Positions 54,879 to 62,872 of a stretch of DNA of 64,000 bases are shown in pieces. The translations under genes and the position numbers were made by a program. Below the pieces are notes generated by a model. It was given only the letters and a program-made list of their open reading frames with translations. It ran no database searches and had not been told where the DNA came from. This stretch comes from Frondihabitans sp. PAMC 28766. GTDB lineage: Bacteria > Actinomycetota > Actinomycetes > Actinomycetales > Microbacteriaceae. The stretch is taken from contig NZ_CP014513.1 in assembly GCF_001577365.1 (NCBI RefSeq), positions 1,302,001-1,366,000 on the forward strand, read 5' to 3'. How positions within the stretch are numbered: the first letter of the stretch is position 1; every line of letters starts with the position of its first letter.

Positions 54879-55328
54879 TCAGCGGTCGACGACTCTGTCG
54901 ATGAGGTCGAGGGCGTGCTCGATGGCTGCCAGCTCGTCGGGGGTGAGGCGGGCGTCGAATCGGCCGGCGAGGACTCCGGCCCGGCGGTCGCGGGCGCTGG
55001 CCCGCGACTCGACGCCGGCATCGGTCAGCTCGAGGAGACTGCGCCGCGCGTCGGCCGGGTCGGGCTTCTTGGCGATCAGCCCGAGCTCTTCGAGCCCGGC
55101 GACCGTCAGGCCCATCGACTGGGGGCGGACGCCCTCGAGTCGGGCGAGATCGGCCGTCGTCATGGCGCCGCCGCGGGTGAGGTGGCCGATCACGGCCTCC
55201 TGCGACAGCGTCAGGTTGGTGTCGTCGGCAGCGTTGCCGGGGAGAGCGTCTCGCCGAACGGAGCGGCGGATGCGGCCGGTGGCCGTGATGAGCCGGTCGG
55301 CGACGTCGATGCTGGTGGCCGTCTGCAT
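54879..55328 (-). CDS. MarR-family transcriptional regulator
   Basis: 149 residues from ATG 55328. MarR winged HTH: LTLSQEAVIGHLTRGGAMTTADLARLEGVRPQSMGLTVAGLEELGLI and the DxRR wing KPDPADARRSLLELTDAG. The N- and C-terminal helices form the dimer interface. It lies upstream of the efflux pump on the same strand and is divergent from a GNAT gene, a standard layout for a self-regulating drug-efflux repressor. The 63-base divergent region contains GTACAGTAC (about 55334-55342), a short dyad that may be its operator. Confidence 0.9.
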   Translation of the reverse strand: MQTATSIDVADRLITATGRIRRSVRRDALPGNAADDTNLTLSQEAVIGHLTRGGAMTTADLARLEGVRPQSMGLTVAGLEELGLIAKKPDPADARRSLLELTDAGVESRASARDRRAGVLAGRFDARLTPDELAAIEHALDLIDRVVDR

Positions 55329-55391
55329 GATTTGTACAGTACGCCTGCGCAGTTAGTATTGCAAGTTTACCTGTCGATATAGGATGGTGCG

Positions 55392-55859
55392 ATGGACGAC
55401 GTCGACATCCGGCCGGCCCGGGCCGACGAGATCCACGCCGTGGCCGAGCTGCGCTGGCGCTGGCTGGCCGAGAACCGCCGGGTGCCGGTCGTCGGTCACG
55501 AGGAGTTCGTGAGCTTCTTCGTCGACTTCGCGGCCCGGCATCCTGATCACCACTGCGCCGTTGCCGTGCGGGGCGGAGTCGTCGTCGGCATGGCCTGGCT
55601 CGCGGTCGTCTCGCGGGTGCCCAGCCCGACGCAGTTGGAGCGTGCTTCGGGCGACGTCCAGAGCGTGTACGTCGTGCCGGATGCAAGGGGCGGTGGCATC
55701 GGCGGGCGACTGATGGGCGCGGTCCTGTCGCGCGCCGACCAACTCGAGCTCGGCCACGTGACAGTGCACTCCAGCGACGGCGCCGTCACGCTCTACCAGC
55801 GCGCGGGCTTCGCGGCGTCACCGACCTACCTCGTCCGCACGCCCGACGGTCAGGGGTAG
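55392..55859 (+). CDS. GNAT-family N-acetyltransferase
   Basis: 155 residues from ATG 55392 (RBS AGGATGG is weak). MDDVDIRPARADEIHAVAEL is a typical GNAT start; motif A is VQSVYVVPDARGGGIGGRLMGAVL, with RGGGIG binding the acetyl-CoA pyrophosphate, and HSSDGAVTLYQRAGF is motif B. Its placement opposite MarR and an efflux pump suggests a detoxification role, but the substrate is unknown. The last 10 bases overlap the convergent membrane-protein gene. Confidence 0.88.
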   Translation: MDDVDIRPARADEIHAVAELRWRWLAENRRVPVVGHEEFVSFFVDFAARHPDHHCAVAVRGGVVVGMAWLAVVSRVPSPTQLERASGDVQSVYVVPDARGGGIGGRLMGAVLSRADQLELGHVTVHSSDGAVTLYQRAGFAASPTYLVRTPDGQG

Positions 55860-57049
55860 CCGAGGAACCAGAGGAAGACGATGGCGACCGCCTGCAGCAG
55901 GATCGCCCCGGCCACCAGCAGGATGCGACGCCGACGACTGCCCGCGACGCCGGGCCCCCAGAAGACCGGGCTCCCGAGCATCGGCGCGGCCGGCATCAGC
56001 AGGCGCACGAGGCTCTGCTGCGGCAGGAACACTGCGACGAGGTAGAGCCAGTAGGACGCCGTGAAGCCGACGATCTCGTGCCCCAGCGCCTTCGTTCCGC
56101 GCCGCGTCAACCAGAAGGCGGCGGCCGCGAGCGCGAGCACCACCACCACGATGCCGACAGGCCCGAGAAACGTCGTCGCCATCGCGAACCACGGGGTCAG
56201 CGGCGCGAAGTGCCGATGCCCGACGAACCCGACCCAGAACGCGAGCTCGGTGTCGAGATAGGCGCTCGAGCGCCCGGTCACGGCGGAGGCGACCACAGGC
56301 CACGCGAGACCCGCCACCGCCGTGACCAGAGCAGCGACCCCGATCGAGACCGCATCTCGCAGGGGAAACCGTGCCGTCCCGATCCTGCGCTCGCGGATTC
56401 GCACGACGAAGTGGATGCCCAGCGTCAGTGCCAGCGCGAGGACACCCGGCCGTGTGAACGCCGCCACCACCGCGAACGGGACCAGCAGCAGGTACCGACT
56501 CGTCTGCAGACACCAGAGGGCCGCGAACAAGAAGAAGAGGAAGGCGCTCTCGGCGTAGGCGGCCTGCAGCAGGAATCCCATCGGACCCATGCAGAAGAGC
56601 ACGACCGCGAAGAGGGCTCGCTCGTTCGAGACGCGCTGACGCAGCATCGCCGACAGCATGAGCACCGCCCCCGCCCCGAAGAGCGTCGCGGTGACGACGG
56701 CCACGGTGTAGTAGCCGTTGACCACGGCGTTCAGCCCGAGCGCCGTCGTCAGCGCGCGCACGATCGCCGGGAAGACGGGGAGGAACGCCCACGCGTTCGG
56801 CAGCACGTGTCCGGCGGCGTCGACCGGCAGCGCTGTCGGGTAGCCGTGCTCGGCGATGCCCTTGTAGGCCGAGCTGTCCCACGACGCCGAGAACGTGATG
56901 AGCGACGCGTGGGCGCGGTGGCTGGCGAACGCCCAGTGATTCACCGTCGCGACGGTGAACATCGTGCCGAGCAGCACGGTCGAGACGACCCGCGACAGGG
57001 CGTAGACGACGAGGGCCGCGAGCCACGGTCGGGTCTGCAGGCGGCGCAC
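55850..57049 (-). CDS. PIG-V/mannosyltransferase-like integral membrane protein
   Basis: 399 residues from ATG 57049, with about nine to eleven hydrophobic segments. The region after helix 1 (SASWDSSAYKGIAEHGYP) matches the first loop of GPI mannosyltransferase II (PIG-V)-type and related actinobacterial polyprenol-dependent transferases, where the WDS/WD acid acts as catalytic base. NAWAFLPVFPAIVRAL and AAYAESAFLFFLFAALWCL follow as in that family. Probably adds mannose or another sugar from a polyprenyl donor outside the membrane; acceptor unknown. Confidence 0.75.
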   Translation of the reverse strand: MRRLQTRPWLAALVVYALSRVVSTVLLGTMFTVATVNHWAFASHRAHASLITFSASWDSSAYKGIAEHGYPTALPVDAAGHVLPNAWAFLPVFPAIVRALTTALGLNAVVNGYYTVAVVTATLFGAGAVLMLSAMLRQRVSNERALFAVVLFCMGPMGFLLQAAYAESAFLFFLFAALWCLQTSRYLLLVPFAVVAAFTRPGVLALALTLGIHFVVRIRERRIGTARFPLRDAVSIGVAALVTAVAGLAWPVVASAVTGRSSAYLDTELAFWVGFVGHRHFAPLTPWFAMATTFLGPVGIVVVVLALAAAAFWLTRRGTKALGHEIVGFTASYWLYLVAVFLPQQSLVRLLMPAAPMLGSPVFWGPGVAGSRRRRILLVAGAILLQAVAIVFLWFLGYP

Positions 57050-57077
57050 CCGCCCAACTTAGCCGAGCGCGACGGGC

Positions 57078-57479
57078 CTACCGGTGCCGCCGGATCCTGA
57101 TGGGCCCCTTGGCGGTCGACGGGTCGACCACCTGCCCCTTCTGCGTGACGTCGACCTCACCGCGGGCGACGAGGCGACGGGCGGCCCGGCGGGCGGGCTC
57201 CATGAGGTCGCGCCAGCCCTCGTCGTCTTTCCCGGAGACGTCGCGGGCCGCGTCCGACGGGCAGATGGTCGACGTCGCCGCACGGGCTTCGAGAAGCGTC
57301 AGGATGCTGTCCTCCAGCTTCCGGTCGACAGGCTGCACCTTGCGGCGGCGGCAGGCGTCGCTGCAGTACGCGACCTCGCTCCAGTTCTTCGCCCACTTGG
57401 CCCGGTATTCGATGCGACGGCCGCACGAGCGACAGGTCTTGTCGTCGTGGTTCTGCACGTTCTTCGAAGCGGCGGGCAT
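57078..57479 (-). CDS. DUF2256 plus DUF3253 zinc-ribbon protein
   Basis: 133 residues from ATG 57479. Residues 15-46 form a zinc ribbon (CRSCGRRIEYRAKWAKNW, then YCSDACRRRK) as in DUF2256. The remainder (LEDSILTLLEARAATSTICPSDAARDV, then WRDLMEPARRAARRLVARGEVDVTQKG) is the winged-helix-like DUF3253. The fusion of the two is common in bacteria; function unknown, possibly nucleic-acid binding. Divergent from the MFS gene at 57523. Confidence 0.85.
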   Translation of the reverse strand: MPAASKNVQNHDDKTCRSCGRRIEYRAKWAKNWSEVAYCSDACRRRKVQPVDRKLEDSILTLLEARAATSTICPSDAARDVSGKDDEGWRDLMEPARRAARRLVARGEVDVTQKGQVVDPSTAKGPIRIRRHR

Positions 57480-57522
57480 GTCGCCAGTCGTACTCCACCG
57501 CACCTGGTCGATAGGCTTGAAC

Positions 57523-58872
57523 GTGCCCTCACCGCTGTCGACGTCGCCCGCCGCCCGCTTTCCGTGGGGCGGCCTGATCGCCCTCGCCGTGGCCTCCTTC
57601 TTCTCGATCTCGGGCGAGATGCTGCCGACCGGCCTGCTGCCCGAGATGGGCGCCGATCTGCACGTCAGCGAGACGTCGGTGGGCCTTCTGGTGTCGGTGT
57701 TCGCGTTCACCGTGGTCTTCACGTCGACGATCCTGACGCATCTCCTGTCGCGTATCCCGCGGCACCGCCTCCTCGTCGGGCTCATCATCGTCATCGCGAT
57801 CGGCGCGGCAGGGACGGCTCTCGCGCCGACCTTCGGGCTGCTCGTCGTGGCCCGCATCCTCGGCGGCCTCGCGCACGGGGTGTTCTGGGCGATCACGGGG
57901 GCGTACGCGGCTCACCTCGTGCCGCGCGAGCAGGTCGGGCGCGCGCTCGCCGTCTCCTCGAGCGGAGGCACGCTCGCGTTCGTGCTCGGTGTGCCGCTCG
58001 GCACCGCGCTCGGGCAGGCGGTGGGGTGGCGCTGGGCTTTCGGCATCCTGGCGATCCTGATGGTGGGCGGGGCCCTCTTGGTCTGGCGGCTCCTGCCCGA
58101 CGTGGGGTCGGGGGCGCAGGATGCCGAGACCCTCCGTCGCGAGGCCAGCGACGCGGCCACGGGTGCGACGCCGGTCGGCCCCGGTGCTCTGGCGACCGGG
58201 TCGATCCCGATCATCGGCGACTCGTCGGCGCGGGAGGACGCCCGCCTCCGCGCCCTGCCCGACCCCAGCAAGCTCGGTGTCGTCTTCAGCTGCGTCGTGA
58301 CCGGCATCTTCATGATCGGCCACTACTCGCTCTACACGTACGTGGCGCCGTTCCTCACCCGCACGTCAGGGCTGTCGGACGGGCAGCTGAGCCTTGCGCT
58401 CTTCGCCTACGGCATCGCGGGCGCAGTCGGTCTGCTGCTCGTCGGCTGGGCGCTCGGGCGGCGCACCGGCTTGACTATCCCGCTGTTCATGGCGCTGACG
58501 GCGCTGACCGTGCTCGGGCTGCTCGCTCTCGAAGGTCGACCCGCGCCCTCGTTCGTCGTGTTCGTGGTGCTCGGCATCACGTTCGGGTCGCTGCCGCCGC
58601 TGCTGCAGATCCGACTGCTCGAGCGGGCGCCCGCCCGCATCCGCGACCTCGCGAACTCGTTCTACACGTCGTCGTTCAACGCCGGCATCGGCGCGGGCGC
58701 CCTCGTCGGTGGCCTCGTGCTGGCTGGCGCCGGGCTCGGCGCGCTGCCCGTCCTGTACGCCGTCGTCGCCGCGGTCATGTTCGTCATCACGGTGGTCTCC
58801 GACCGAGTGCTCGCACGCCGCCGCCCGCCCCGGGCTGCTGCCGCCGGGGCAGCTCGGCGCGTGCCGCGGTAG
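57523..58872 (+). CDS. DHA1-family (Cmx/AraJ-like) MFS efflux transporter
   Basis: 449 residues from GTG 57523 (no clear RBS; TTG 57517 is next to it). Twelve membrane segments: first WGGLIALAVASFFSISGEM, then LPTGLLPEMGADLHVSETSVG, the family opening, GLAHGVFWAITGAYAAHL and GVPLGTALGQAVGWRWAFG, the antiporter motif C region. A ~65-residue cytoplasmic loop at about 205-255 links the halves. Likely exports drugs or sugars. The basic C-terminal tail (RRRPPRAAAAG) is normal for the group. Confidence 0.87.
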   Translation: MPSPLSTSPAARFPWGGLIALAVASFFSISGEMLPTGLLPEMGADLHVSETSVGLLVSVFAFTVVFTSTILTHLLSRIPRHRLLVGLIIVIAIGAAGTALAPTFGLLVVARILGGLAHGVFWAITGAYAAHLVPREQVGRALAVSSSGGTLAFVLGVPLGTALGQAVGWRWAFGILAILMVGGALLVWRLLPDVGSGAQDAETLRREASDAATGATPVGPGALATGSIPIIGDSSAREDARLRALPDPSKLGVVFSCVVTGIFMIGHYSLYTYVAPFLTRTSGLSDGQLSLALFAYGIAGAVGLLLVGWALGRRTGLTIPLFMALTALTVLGLLALEGRPAPSFVVFVVLGITFGSLPPLLQIRLLERAPARIRDLANSFYTSSFNAGIGAGALVGGLVLAGAGLGALPVLYAVVAAVMFVITVVSDRVLARRRPPRAAAAGAARRVPR

Positions 58873-59004
58873 GCCTGCCCTGCCTGGCCTTGCCCGTCGC
58901 GTGCTGCGTGCTGCGTGCTGCGTGCTCGCGCGCCGCCGGCCGCCGCGTTGCGTCGCTGGCGCCGGCCCGTAGCCCAGCCGAGAAGTGCTTTCCCTTTTGG
59001 GCCC

Positions 59005-59192
59005 CTCAACTACGTAGTCGAGCGCCTCCGGTGTGCCGGCCCTCGTGCTCAACTACGTAGTGGAGCGTGCCCGGCCTGCGCCCCTCCGCGCTCAACTCCG
59101 TAGTGGAGCGCCTCCGGTGTACTGGCTTTCATGCTCAACTACGTAGTCGAGCGGCACGTTGGCGGGGCCTTGCGCTCAACTACGTAGTCGAG
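59005..59192. repeat. Array 2 of five 18-bp palindromes, 43-bp period
   Basis: Copies at 59005, 59048, 59091, 59134 and 59175 (18 bp each; spacing 43, 43, 43, 41). Left halves are CTCAACTAC except CTCAACTCC in copy 3; right halves are GTAGTCGAG or GTAGTGGAG. GCGCCTCCGGTGT follows copies 1 and 3, so part of the array arose by duplication. GTGCTTTCCCTTTTGGG lies just upstream and AAAAAGCGATTCGCTTTT just downstream; similar short AT-rich motifs flank array 1. The stretch 58873-59004 before it holds only short GCGTGCTGCGT repeats and no gene. Confidence 0.92.
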
Positions 59193-59207
59193 CGACCTAA
59201 AACAAAA

Positions 59208-59440
59208 AGCGATTCGCTTTTGGAGCCGAGCCGAGCCGAGGCGGGCCGCGCCGACCGGACGCCGCGCCGAACGGACGCCGCGCCGAACGGACGCCGAGCC
59301 GACGGGACGCCGAGCCGAGCCAGCCGCACGCCGACCCGAGCCGAGCCGGGCCAGCCGACGCGAGCCGGGCCGGGCCAGCCGACCCGAGCCGACCCGAGCC
59401 AACCGGACGCCGCGCCGCAGCCGCAGATTCATGCGCGGCA
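59208..59440. repeat. GCCGA-rich low-complexity repeat
   Basis: After AAAAAGCGATTCGCTTTTGG (a small dyad) the sequence to about 59440 is built from GCCGA, GCCGC and GGACGCC units, with three near-identical CGCCGAACGGACGCC-type repeats. ORFs through it (RTRRTDAAPNG, ADPSQP and similar) are products of the repeat rather than credible proteins. It separates the palindrome array from the DUF2017 gene. Confidence 0.75.
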
Positions 59441-59464
59441 CCGCCAACGCGACATGAACCGCAG

Positions 59465-59929
59465 CTAGCGGTCGATGGCGCGGACCAGCGCCTCCTGCAC
59501 GTACCCGAGCCAGTCGTAGATGTCGCGCATGAGCAGCACCTGCGGGTCGGTCGAGGGCCGGAAGCCCTCGCCCGTGACGGCGAGGCGCGACCCGAGCGTC
59601 AGCCGGATATCAGTCAGCGAGCGCAACCAGGCCTGCTCGGCCTCGGGGGTCAGCACCGCCTTGCGATCCTGCCCCAGCGTCGTGATGATCGTCTCGGCGT
59701 TGCGGACCTTGGCCTCGGTGAGGTCGTCGGCCGTGAGGCGCCGGAACTCGGCGGCGGCCTCGTCGTCGCCGCTGTACGCGTCGGGCAAAAGGCGCGAGAG
59801 CGCAGGATCCTTCTGGTCACCGCCCTGCAGCATGTCGACCAATTGTCTCGCCAGATCGCCGATGAGGGTGCGCTCGTGCTCGGCGAGACCGAGGTGCACG
59901 CCGTTGCGCTTCCGCTGGAAGGGGAGCAT
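59465..59929 (-). CDS. DUF2017 family protein
   Basis: 154 residues from ATG 59929 (MLPFQRKRNGVHLGLAEHER). All-helical, with LIGDLARQLVDMLQG, DPALSRLLPDAY, EFRRLTADDLTEAKVRNAETI and the ending DWLGYVQEALVRAI, the DUF2017 pattern. In actinobacteria this gene habitually follows clpS, as it does here (48 bases after), which hints at a role near the Clp system, but no biochemical function is known to me. Confidence 0.88.
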   Translation of the reverse strand: MLPFQRKRNGVHLGLAEHERTLIGDLARQLVDMLQGGDQKDPALSRLLPDAYSGDDEAAAEFRRLTADDLTEAKVRNAETIITTLGQDRKAVLTPEAEQAWLRSLTDIRLTLGSRLAVTGEGFRPSTDPQVLLMRDIYDWLGYVQEALVRAIDR

Positions 59930-59977
59930 CAGCAGTCGGATCCTGTCGCTCGTCGGCGGGCCGCGTGTCGACCGCCG

Positions 59978-60262
59978 CTACGCATCGCTGTCGGCCTTCG
60001 TCACGGTCGCCCAGAGGCCGTAGCCGTGCATGGCCTCGACGTGCATCTCCATGCGCTCGCGCGAGCCCGTGGCGACGACCGCCTTGCCCTTGGTGTGCAC
60101 CTGCATCATGAGGCGCTCGGCCTCGGTCTTCTCGAAGCCGAAGTAGGTGCGGAAGACGTACGAGACGTACGACATCAGGTTGACCGGGTCGTCCCAGACC
60201 AGGGTCACCCACGGGACGTCGGGGGCGACGAGCTGCCGGGTATCAGTCTCGTCGAGGGTCAT
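59978..60262 (-). CDS. clpS: ATP-dependent Clp protease adaptor
   Basis: 94 residues from ATG 60262 (GTG 60274 would add MGVS). ClpS core: [20 protein letters not shown], the DDPVN motif, then [21 protein letters not shown] and [19 protein letters not shown]. The Asn and Asp of DDPVN and the His of MQVH line the N-degron pocket. It delivers N-end-rule substrates to ClpAP/ClpCP. Divergent from glyA. Confidence 0.94.
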   Translation of the reverse strand: MTLDETDTRQLVAPDVPWVTLVWDDPVNLMSYVSYVFRTYFGFEKTEAERLMMQVHTKGKAVVATGSRERMEMHVEAMHGYGLWATVTKADSDA

Positions 60263-60291
60263 GCTCACACCCACAAGGGTGTCACGTTTCC

Positions 60292-60320
60292 TTGAGCGTC
60301 GGCACCGTCGCTTGTTATGC
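60292..60320 (+). promoter_or_regulatory. Promoter of the glyA-folD operon
   Basis: TTGAGC (60292-60297) and TTATGC (60315-60320) are 17 bases apart. The predicted start, about 6-8 bases further, coincides with the 5' end of the ZTP riboswitch, which supports the assignment. Confidence 0.65.
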
Positions 60321-60324
60321 TCGA

Positions 60325-60402
60325 CGGGTCGCGACTGGCGTTCGGGTGGTCAACCACCGGGGAGCGACTCACACGGTTGGTGGCCGTACGCCTGGGCCAT
60401 CT
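60325..60402 (+). promoter_or_regulatory. ZTP/ZMP riboswitch (pfl motif) upstream of glyA
   Basis: The leader has the conserved pfl elements in order: GGGTCGCGACTGGCG (P1 5' side with the CUGGCG-like bulge), a hairpin GGTGGTCAACCACC, GGGGAGCGAC (P1 3' side) and, after a short linker, the highly conserved CGCCTGGGC block (60389-60397) of the second stem-loop. Pfl-motif RNAs are known to precede glyA, folD and purine genes and to turn them on when ZMP/ZTP signals folate shortage. About 63 bases separate it from the glyA start; CGCTTCGCGC there may be part of the expression platform. Confidence 0.88.
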
Positions 60403-60465
60403 CGTACCAGCAAACATCCGCGCTTCGCGCTGAGGTGCCGCAGTCCGTGTAAAAGGAGCAGCCCC

Positions 60466-61749
60466 ATGTCGACCACGCCTACCGATCGCCTTCCCTCCAC
60501 CTTCAACTCCCCGCTGTCCGAGGTCGACCCCGAGATCGCGGCCGTCCTCGAGCAAGAGCTGGGCCGCCAGCGCGACTACCTCGAGATGATCGCCAGCGAG
60601 AACTTCGTTCCGCGCGCCGTGCTCGAGTCGCAGGGCTCCGTGCTCACCAACAAGTACGCCGAGGGCTACCCGGGGCGCCGCTACTACGGCGGCTGCGAGT
60701 TCGTCGACATCGCCGAGAACCTCGCCATCGAGCGCGCCAAGAAGCTCTTCGACGCCGACTTCGCCAATGTCCAGCCGCACTCGGGCGCCCAGGCGAACGC
60801 CGCCGTGCTGGCTGCCCTCGCCACCCCCGGTGACACGATCCTCGGCCTCGAGCTCTCGCACGGCGGCCACCTCACCCACGGCATGAAGCTCAACTTCTCG
60901 GGCAAGCTCTACAACGCCGTCGCCTACGAAGTGAACCCCGAGACCTACCTCATCGACATGGAGACCGTGCGGGCGCAGGCCCTCGAGCACAAGCCCAAGG
61001 TCATCATCGCCGGCTGGTCGGCCTACCCCCGCCAGCTCGACTTCGCCGCCTTCCGCGCCATCGCCGACGAGGTCGGCGCGTACCTCTGGGTCGACATGGC
61101 GCACTTCGCCGGCCTCGTCGCCGCGGGCCTCCACCCGTCGCCCGTGCCGCACGCCCACGTCGTCTCCTCGACCGTGCACAAGACGCTGGCGGGCCCCCGC
61201 TCCGGTGTGATCCTGTCGAACCACGAGCCCCTTTTCAAAAAGCTCAACTCCGCCGTCTTCCCCGGCCAGCAGGGCGGCCCCCTTATGCACGTGATCGCCG
61301 CCAAGGCCACCGCGTTCAAGCTCGCGATGGAGCCCGAGTTCAAAGACCGCCAAGAGCGCACCATTCGCGGCGCCAAGCTCCTCGCCGAGCGCCTGACCGC
61401 GCCCGACGCGAAGGCCGCGGGCATCGACGTCCTCACTGGCGGCACCGATGTGCACCTCGTGCTCGTCGACCTGCGCTCGAGCGAGGTCGACGGCAAGCAG
61501 GCCGAAAACCTCCTGCACGAGGTCGGCATCACCGTCAACCGCAACTCGGTGCCGTGGGATCCCCGGCCGCCGATGACCACCTCCGGCGTCCGCATCGGCA
61601 CCCCGGCGCTGGCGACGCGTGGTTTCGGCGACGTCGAGTTCACCGAGGTCGCCGACATCATCGCCTCGGCGCTGATGCCGAACCCCGACATCGCTGCGCT
61701 CGCCGCACGCGTCAAGGTGCTCACCGACGCGTTCCCGCTCTACGCGTAG
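60466..61749 (+). CDS. glyA: Serine hydroxymethyltransferase
   Basis: 427 residues from ATG 60466, set by AAAAGGAG (60451-60458); the ORF upstream runs through the riboswitch. Landmarks: [49 protein letters not shown], the PLP lysine in [14 protein letters not shown], and [16 protein letters not shown]. It makes glycine and 5,10-methylene-THF from serine and THF. Co-transcribed with folD (9-base gap) and controlled by the ZTP riboswitch. Confidence 0.97.
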   Translation: MSTTPTDRLPSTFNSPLSEVDPEIAAVLEQELGRQRDYLEMIASENFVPRAVLESQGSVLTNKYAEGYPGRRYYGGCEFVDIAENLAIERAKKLFDADFANVQPHSGAQANAAVLAALATPGDTILGLELSHGGHLTHGMKLNFSGKLYNAVAYEVNPETYLIDMETVRAQALEHKPKVIIAGWSAYPRQLDFAAFRAIADEVGAYLWVDMAHFAGLVAAGLHPSPVPHAHVVSSTVHKTLAGPRSGVILSNHEPLFKKLNSAVFPGQQGGPLMHVIAAKATAFKLAMEPEFKDRQERTIRGAKLLAERLTAPDAKAAGIDVLTGGTDVHLVLVDLRSSEVDGKQAENLLHEVGITVNRNSVPWDPRPPMTTSGVRIGTPALATRGFGDVEFTEVADIIASALMPNPDIAALAARVKVLTDAFPLYA

Positions 61750-61758
61750 GTCGCGCCC

Positions 61759-62670
61759 ATGACGACGACTACGTCAACGGCGCAGGATCCAGGGCAGGCC
61801 GTTCGCATCGACGGCACAGCCCTCGCTTCCGCCGTGAAAGACGACCTGCGAGAGCGCGTCACCGCGCTCAAAGAGACAGGGGTCCACCCCGGCCTCGGCA
61901 CCATCCTCGTCGGGTCGAACCCGGGCTCGCTCTCGTACATCGCGGGCAAGCACCGCGACTGCGCCGAGGTCGGCATCGAGTCGATCCGCCTGGACCTGCC
62001 GGAGACGGCGTCGTCGGACGACATCCGCGATGCAATCCGGTTCATGAACCAGAACCCGCTGGTGACCGCTTTCATCATCCAGCTGCCGCTGCCGGACGGG
62101 ATCGACCCGACGTCGATGCTCGAGCTCATGGATCCTGCCAAAGACGCCGACGGCCTGCACCCCCTCAACCTCGGCGAGCTGGTGCTGGCCGTGCCGGGCG
62201 GCAACGGCTCGATCGACACGCCGCTGCCGTGTACGCCGCGCGGCATCGTCGAGATGCTCGGCGCCTACGACATCCCGATCGCGGGGCAGCACGTCACGAT
62301 CATCGGTCAGGGCCTCACTGTCGGGCGGCCTCTGGGCCTCCTGCTGACGAGGCTCGAGGCGACGGCGACGCTGACGCACTCGCGCACCGTCGACGTGGCT
62401 GCCGAGTGTCGCCGAGCCGACATCATCGTGGCCGCCGCAGGTGTCGCGGGTCTGGTGAAGCCCGACTGGATCAAGCCGGGTGCCGCCGTCATCGACGTGG
62501 GCATCACGCGCGTGCTGAACGAGGAGACCGGCAAGTACAAGCTACGTGGCGACGTCGACCCCGCGGCCAGCGCCGTCGCGGGCTACCTGTCGCCCGTGCC
62601 CGGCGGCGTCGGCCCGATGACGCGCGCCATGCTGCTCAAGAACGTGGTGGAGGCCGCCGAGCGCCGCTAG
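61759..62670 (+). CDS. folD: Methylene-THF dehydrogenase / methenyl-THF cyclohydrolase
   Basis: 303 residues from ATG 61759. The substrate site includes [15 protein letters not shown], with the catalytic Lys (YxxxK), [12 protein letters not shown] and [15 protein letters not shown]; the Rossmann part has [45 protein letters not shown] and [13 protein letters not shown]. It oxidises 5,10-methylene-THF to 10-formyl-THF, the next step after GlyA and the substrate of PurU. Confidence 0.96.
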   Translation: MTTTTSTAQDPGQAVRIDGTALASAVKDDLRERVTALKETGVHPGLGTILVGSNPGSLSYIAGKHRDCAEVGIESIRLDLPETASSDDIRDAIRFMNQNPLVTAFIIQLPLPDGIDPTSMLELMDPAKDADGLHPLNLGELVLAVPGGNGSIDTPLPCTPRGIVEMLGAYDIPIAGQHVTIIGQGLTVGRPLGLLLTRLEATATLTHSRTVDVAAECRRADIIVAAAGVAGLVKPDWIKPGAAVIDVGITRVLNEETGKYKLRGDVDPAASAVAGYLSPVPGGVGPMTRAMLLKNVVEAAERR

Positions 62671-62689
62671 GCCCGTCCCGTCCCGTCCG

Positions 62690-62865
62690 CGCGCGGCGGC
62701 CGAGGCACCCGCCGCCGGGCAGCGGCACCCGCCGCCGGGCAGCGGCACCACGCCGAGGGCGGGTGCGGAAGGCCGGCGGCGGGTGCGGGAGGCCGGTGGC
62801 GGGCAGCGGCACCACGCCGAGGGCGGGTGCGGGAGCCCGACGGCGGGTGCGTCGGGGCACGGCGC
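62690..62865. repeat. GC-rich imperfect repeats between folD and galK
   Basis: GGCACCCGCCGCCGGGCAGC occurs twice in tandem near 62703-62742. The unit GGCAGCGGCACCACGCCGAG followed by GGCGGGTGCGG occurs near 62738-62770 and again near 62797-62830. CCCGCCGCC and GGCGGCGGG blocks can pair, so this convergent gap may form terminator-like structures. No ORF of quality lies in it. Confidence 0.6.
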
Positions 62866-62872
62866 GCGCAGG

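Noticed and set aside
57100..57522. N-terminal extension of the MFS gene
   Set aside because: That segment is antisense to the DUF2256/DUF3253 gene; hydrophobic MFS sequence begins only after GTG 57523.
59005..59192. CRISPR array
   Set aside because: The regular repeats look CRISPR-like, but the 18-bp unit is too short and fully palindromic, parts of the spacers are duplicated (GCGCCTCCGGTGT), and no cas gene is in the window.
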